DNA of 64,000 nt, taken from Verrucomicrobiota bacterium (GTDB lineage Bacteria; Verrucomicrobiota; Verrucomicrobiia; Limisphaerales; JACRJZ01). Below, in pieces: positions 61,920-64,000 of the stretch. The translations under genes were made by a program, and so were the position numbers. The stretch covers positions 1 to 64,000 of the forward strand of contig JACRJZ010000062.1 of NCBI GenBank assembly GCA_016219875.1, written 5' to 3'. The notes beneath the pieces are model-generated. The model searched no databases and was not told where the DNA came from. It saw nothing but the letters and a program-made list of their open reading frames with translations. Positions within the stretch are counted from its first letter, which is position 1; each line of letters begins with the position of its first letter.

Positions 61920-64000
61920 TCACCGCGCCCCGTCTGCGCGAATCATGCGGAGGCCAAAGATGGCGCCGATCTCGTTGCCCTTGGTGGCCTGGAACTTCAC
62001 GGCCACCTTCTGCTTCCCTCTCACGGCTTCGGGCGGGACGGTGTACTCCACGTCGAAGAAGCGCATTGGGCCACGGCGTTCAATTGTTTGTTCGCCCACG
62101 CGCGTGCCGTCCACCAGGATTTCAAACGTGCGTTCCTGCCACTCGTCGTGGTTGTAGGTCACGACCAGCGCCATCGGATGCGCCGGATCGACCGGCAAGT
62201 CAAAGGAGAACCACTTCGTGCCGCGGCGGCCCGGTCGGCCCATGACGCGGACGGGTTGGGTGTCCTCGCCCTGCATGTTGGCATCGCGCTCGGCTTGCAT
62301 TTCGCCGGGTTGCGCAAAACCGATCGTGGCGGCTTCCAGCTTGCGCTGCTTCTCGCGCTCCGCCGCGATCTCGGCGGCGCGTTTCTCCCATTCCTGCGGC
62401 GTGAAGAGGTCCCAATAGATTCCGTAGGTGCGCCGGTGCAGCCGGTAGAAGGGCACGAAGTCCACGTCGCGATCCCGGCCCACGCCGTCGGTGCGGAAGG
62501 AACCCGGTTTGTCGGGCACCGGCTTGAGCCAGTCAGCGACGGGCTGTTCGGCGGAGACAAACACGGGCACGTTGTCCACCACGGCGCTGCGCCCGCGTCC
62601 GCGCCGGGCTTGTTCCTCGCCCAGGTCGCCGGCGAGCACCAACGGTCCCCACAGGATGGCAACGCGACGGGGATTATCGGGCAGCGGTTCGAGGCGCAGC
62701 GTTTTCGACAGCGTCAGCGCGATGGTGTCGCCGCTTTTCCAGGTGCGCTTGAGTTCGACAAACGAACTCGTCCTCGGCGCCGGGCCGGGACCACCGCGAC
62801 GGCTGCCGGTTTCAGTGCGTGGTGCGCCAAGCAGCTCTGGCGCCGCAGCCTCGTCATTGACGTGGATGGAGAAGTTCGTGCCCACCCAGAAAGGACGCCG
62901 CAGGGCGATGGTGAATTCCTTCGGCGTCGCGACTGCGAGCTTGAGCGTGGCGGACTCGCCTTCCGGGAAATCCGTTTCCATCGTGAGCTTCACGCCCACA
63001 GCCTGCCACTCGGCGGTGGAGGGCGCATAGAGGTTCACCCACAGTTTATCGCCAGACTCGTAGTAAAGACCGTGGCTGTGAAGCGCGTGGCTCTCCATGC
63101 TGGAGCCGGTGCAGCAAGTGAAACCGCCGTCGAGCATGTTGCGCTCGTATTCGTGCTGCACGCCGCGGCCCACCGGCACCATGTAGCAGGCCCAACCGTC
63201 CTGGGGGTCAAGCGAGGCGAGGATGTGGTTGAAGAGGGCGCGCTCGTGGAAGTCGGCGTAGTGCGCGTCGGGCCGGAGGGCGAACAGCGTGCGAGTCATC
63301 TTGAGCATGTTATAAACGTTGCACGTCTCGGCGGTGCGGCCATCCACGCGGTCGTTTAGCTTGTCCGCTTCGCCGAAGTATTCGTCTTTGCCATGACCGC
63401 CTGTCGCATAGCTGTGATGCTGCGCGACGCGATCCCAGAAGAAGCTCGCAGCCCAGCCGTCGCCAGGATCGCCCGTGTAAGCGAAGCGTGCGAGCGAGCC
63501 GATCATTTTCGGGACCTGGGTGTTGCCGTGCGTGCCGCCGAGGCGATCTTGATGGCGCTTGAGCGGGTCGGTGAACGCGCGGTGCTCGAACTTGTAGGAG
63601 AGATCGAGCCAGCGCCGATCCCCGGTGTCGGCGTAGAGGTCGGCGAAGATTTCGTTCATGCCGCCGAACTCGGTGTTCAACATGCGCTGCACCTGGGCGT
63701 CGGTCATCTTGGCCACGATGCCTTCGGCCCAGGCGGAAAACTTGATCTCAAGGTCCAGCGCGGTCTTATTGCCGGTGAAGCGCCAGGCGTCGCGCAAGCC
63801 GGCGTAAGTCTTGTGCAGCGTGTACCACGGCGACCACATGCCGTTCAGGTCAAAGCCGCCGGAGCGGATGTCGCCCTCCGACACCTGTTCGAAGATCGCC
63901 GCGGCGTCGGTGCCCTTGTTGTCGGTGAGAGCGCCGAGGTATCCGTTGCCGCGCTTGGCCTGGACTGCCTTCAGTTCTTTCACCAAGTAGTCGGCGCGGT
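61920..64000 (-). CDS. Beta-L-arabinofuranosidase-like protein (GH127/DUF1680), N-terminus cut by window
   Basis: At least 692 residues; the frame runs through the right edge (RADYLVKELKAVQAK), so the start lies outside. The GH127 (alpha/alpha)6 core is clear: WSPWYTLHKTYAGLRDAW, LNTEFGGMNEIFADLY, GTHGNTQVPKMIG. The zinc/nucleophile residues are conserved: the Glu and Cys of AETCNVYNML and the two Cys of GGFTCCTGSSMESHA, matching the Glu-Cys-Cys-Cys site of HypBA1, where one of the paired cysteines is the nucleophile. Beta-sandwich domains follow. The C-terminal part (WFSFDLPVDPAHPMALVVTY, FFDVEYTVPPEAVRGKQKVA) is a DUF4986-like domain. It probably cleaves L-arabinofuranose from plant glycans outside the cytosol. 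Confidence 0.9.
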   Translation of the reverse strand, partial: RADYLVKELKAVQAKRGNGYLGALTDNKGTDAAAIFEQVSEGDIRSGGFDLNGMWSPWYTLHKTYAGLRDAWRFTGNKTALDLEIKFSAWAEGIVAKMTDAQVQRMLNTEFGGMNEIFADLYADTGDRRWLDLSYKFEHRAFTDPLKRHQDRLGGTHGNTQVPKMIGSLARFAYTGDPGDGWAASFFWDRVAQHHSYATGGHGKDEYFGEADKLNDRVDGRTAETCNVYNMLKMTRTLFALRPDAHYADFHERALFNHILASLDPQDGWACYMVPVGRGVQHEYERNMLDGGFTCCTGSSMESHALHSHGLYYESGDKLWVNLYAPSTAEWQAVGVKLTMETDFPEGESATLKLAVATPKEFTIALRRPFWVGTNFSIHVNDEAAAPELLGAPRTETGSRRGGPGPAPRTSSFVELKRTWKSGDTIALTLSKTLRLEPLPDNPRRVAILWGPLVLAGDLGEEQARRGRGRSAVVDNVPVFVSAEQPVADWLKPVPDKPGSFRTDGVGRDRDVDFVPFYRLHRRTYGIYWDLFTPQEWEKRAAEIAAEREKQRKLEAATIGFAQPGEMQAERDANMQGEDTQPVRVMGRPGRRGTKWFSFDLPVDPAHPMALVVTYNHDEWQERTFEILVDGTRVGEQTIERRGPMRFFDVEYTVPPEAVRGKQKVAVKFQATKGNEIGAIFGLRMIRADGAR

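Overview
The window is GC-rich bacterial DNA, most likely from the phylum Verrucomicrobiota and close to the Pedosphaera/Limisphaerales (subdivision 3) lineage. This rests on very large exported multidomain proteins ending in a shared tail module, an S10/spc/alpha ribosomal cluster without rpmD, several DUF2961/BNR-type carbohydrate enzymes, and dispersed palindromes whose chance translation contains SRREEA. No 16S gene is present, so the assignment is an inference.

Layout. The window opens with the end of a GNAT acetyltransferase (1-203). Then comes a 2.7 kaa exported repeat protein on the minus strand (385-8604). A plus-strand run follows: a CRP/FNR regulator, a PQQ-type beta-propeller protein, a 1.4 kaa beta-helix protein, FluC and a DUF190 protein (fluoride resistance), a glycine-rich RRM protein with a terminator, a stand-alone IF-1, a BNR_4 protein, a Tat-exported Gfo/Idh/MocA oxidoreductase and a six-hairpin glycosidase-like protein. 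A decayed ParE toxin with an intact antitoxin lies on the minus strand at 23.2-23.65 kb. A 3.25 kaa exported protein (PA14, pectate-lyase-like helices, Ig repeats) ends at 33587.

From 33780 to 46945 lies a compact ribosomal superoperon: rplB rpsS rplV rpsC rplP rpmC rpsQ rplN rplX rplE rpsN rpsH rplF rplR rpsE rplO secY map infA rpmJ rpsM rpsK rpsD rpoA rplQ. It ends at a perfect intrinsic terminator. The first genes of the classical S10 operon are not upstream, rpmD and adk are missing, and S5 and S11 carry long low-complexity N-terminal extensions.

The last part (47-64 kb) is mostly minus strand. It holds a zincin-like protease downstream of a YadA-head-like surface protein, a plus-strand GT4 glycosyltransferase, and a five-gene run exbB-exbD-(TonB-like coiled-coil protein)-GH172-GH172. 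A GH127 beta-L-arabinofuranosidase runs off the right edge. The genes suggest a cell that degrades and binds plant or algal polysaccharides.

The most interesting structure is non-coding. Nearly every gap outside the ribosomal operon, and one inside it, holds a long imperfect palindrome. Several carry short tandem repeats of 7-8 bp in their loops or arms. At least three arm families recur or nest. The second highlight is an ExbB/ExbD motor whose third gene has a TonB-type SxxxH transmembrane motif but a very long coiled coil and no TonB C-terminal domain.
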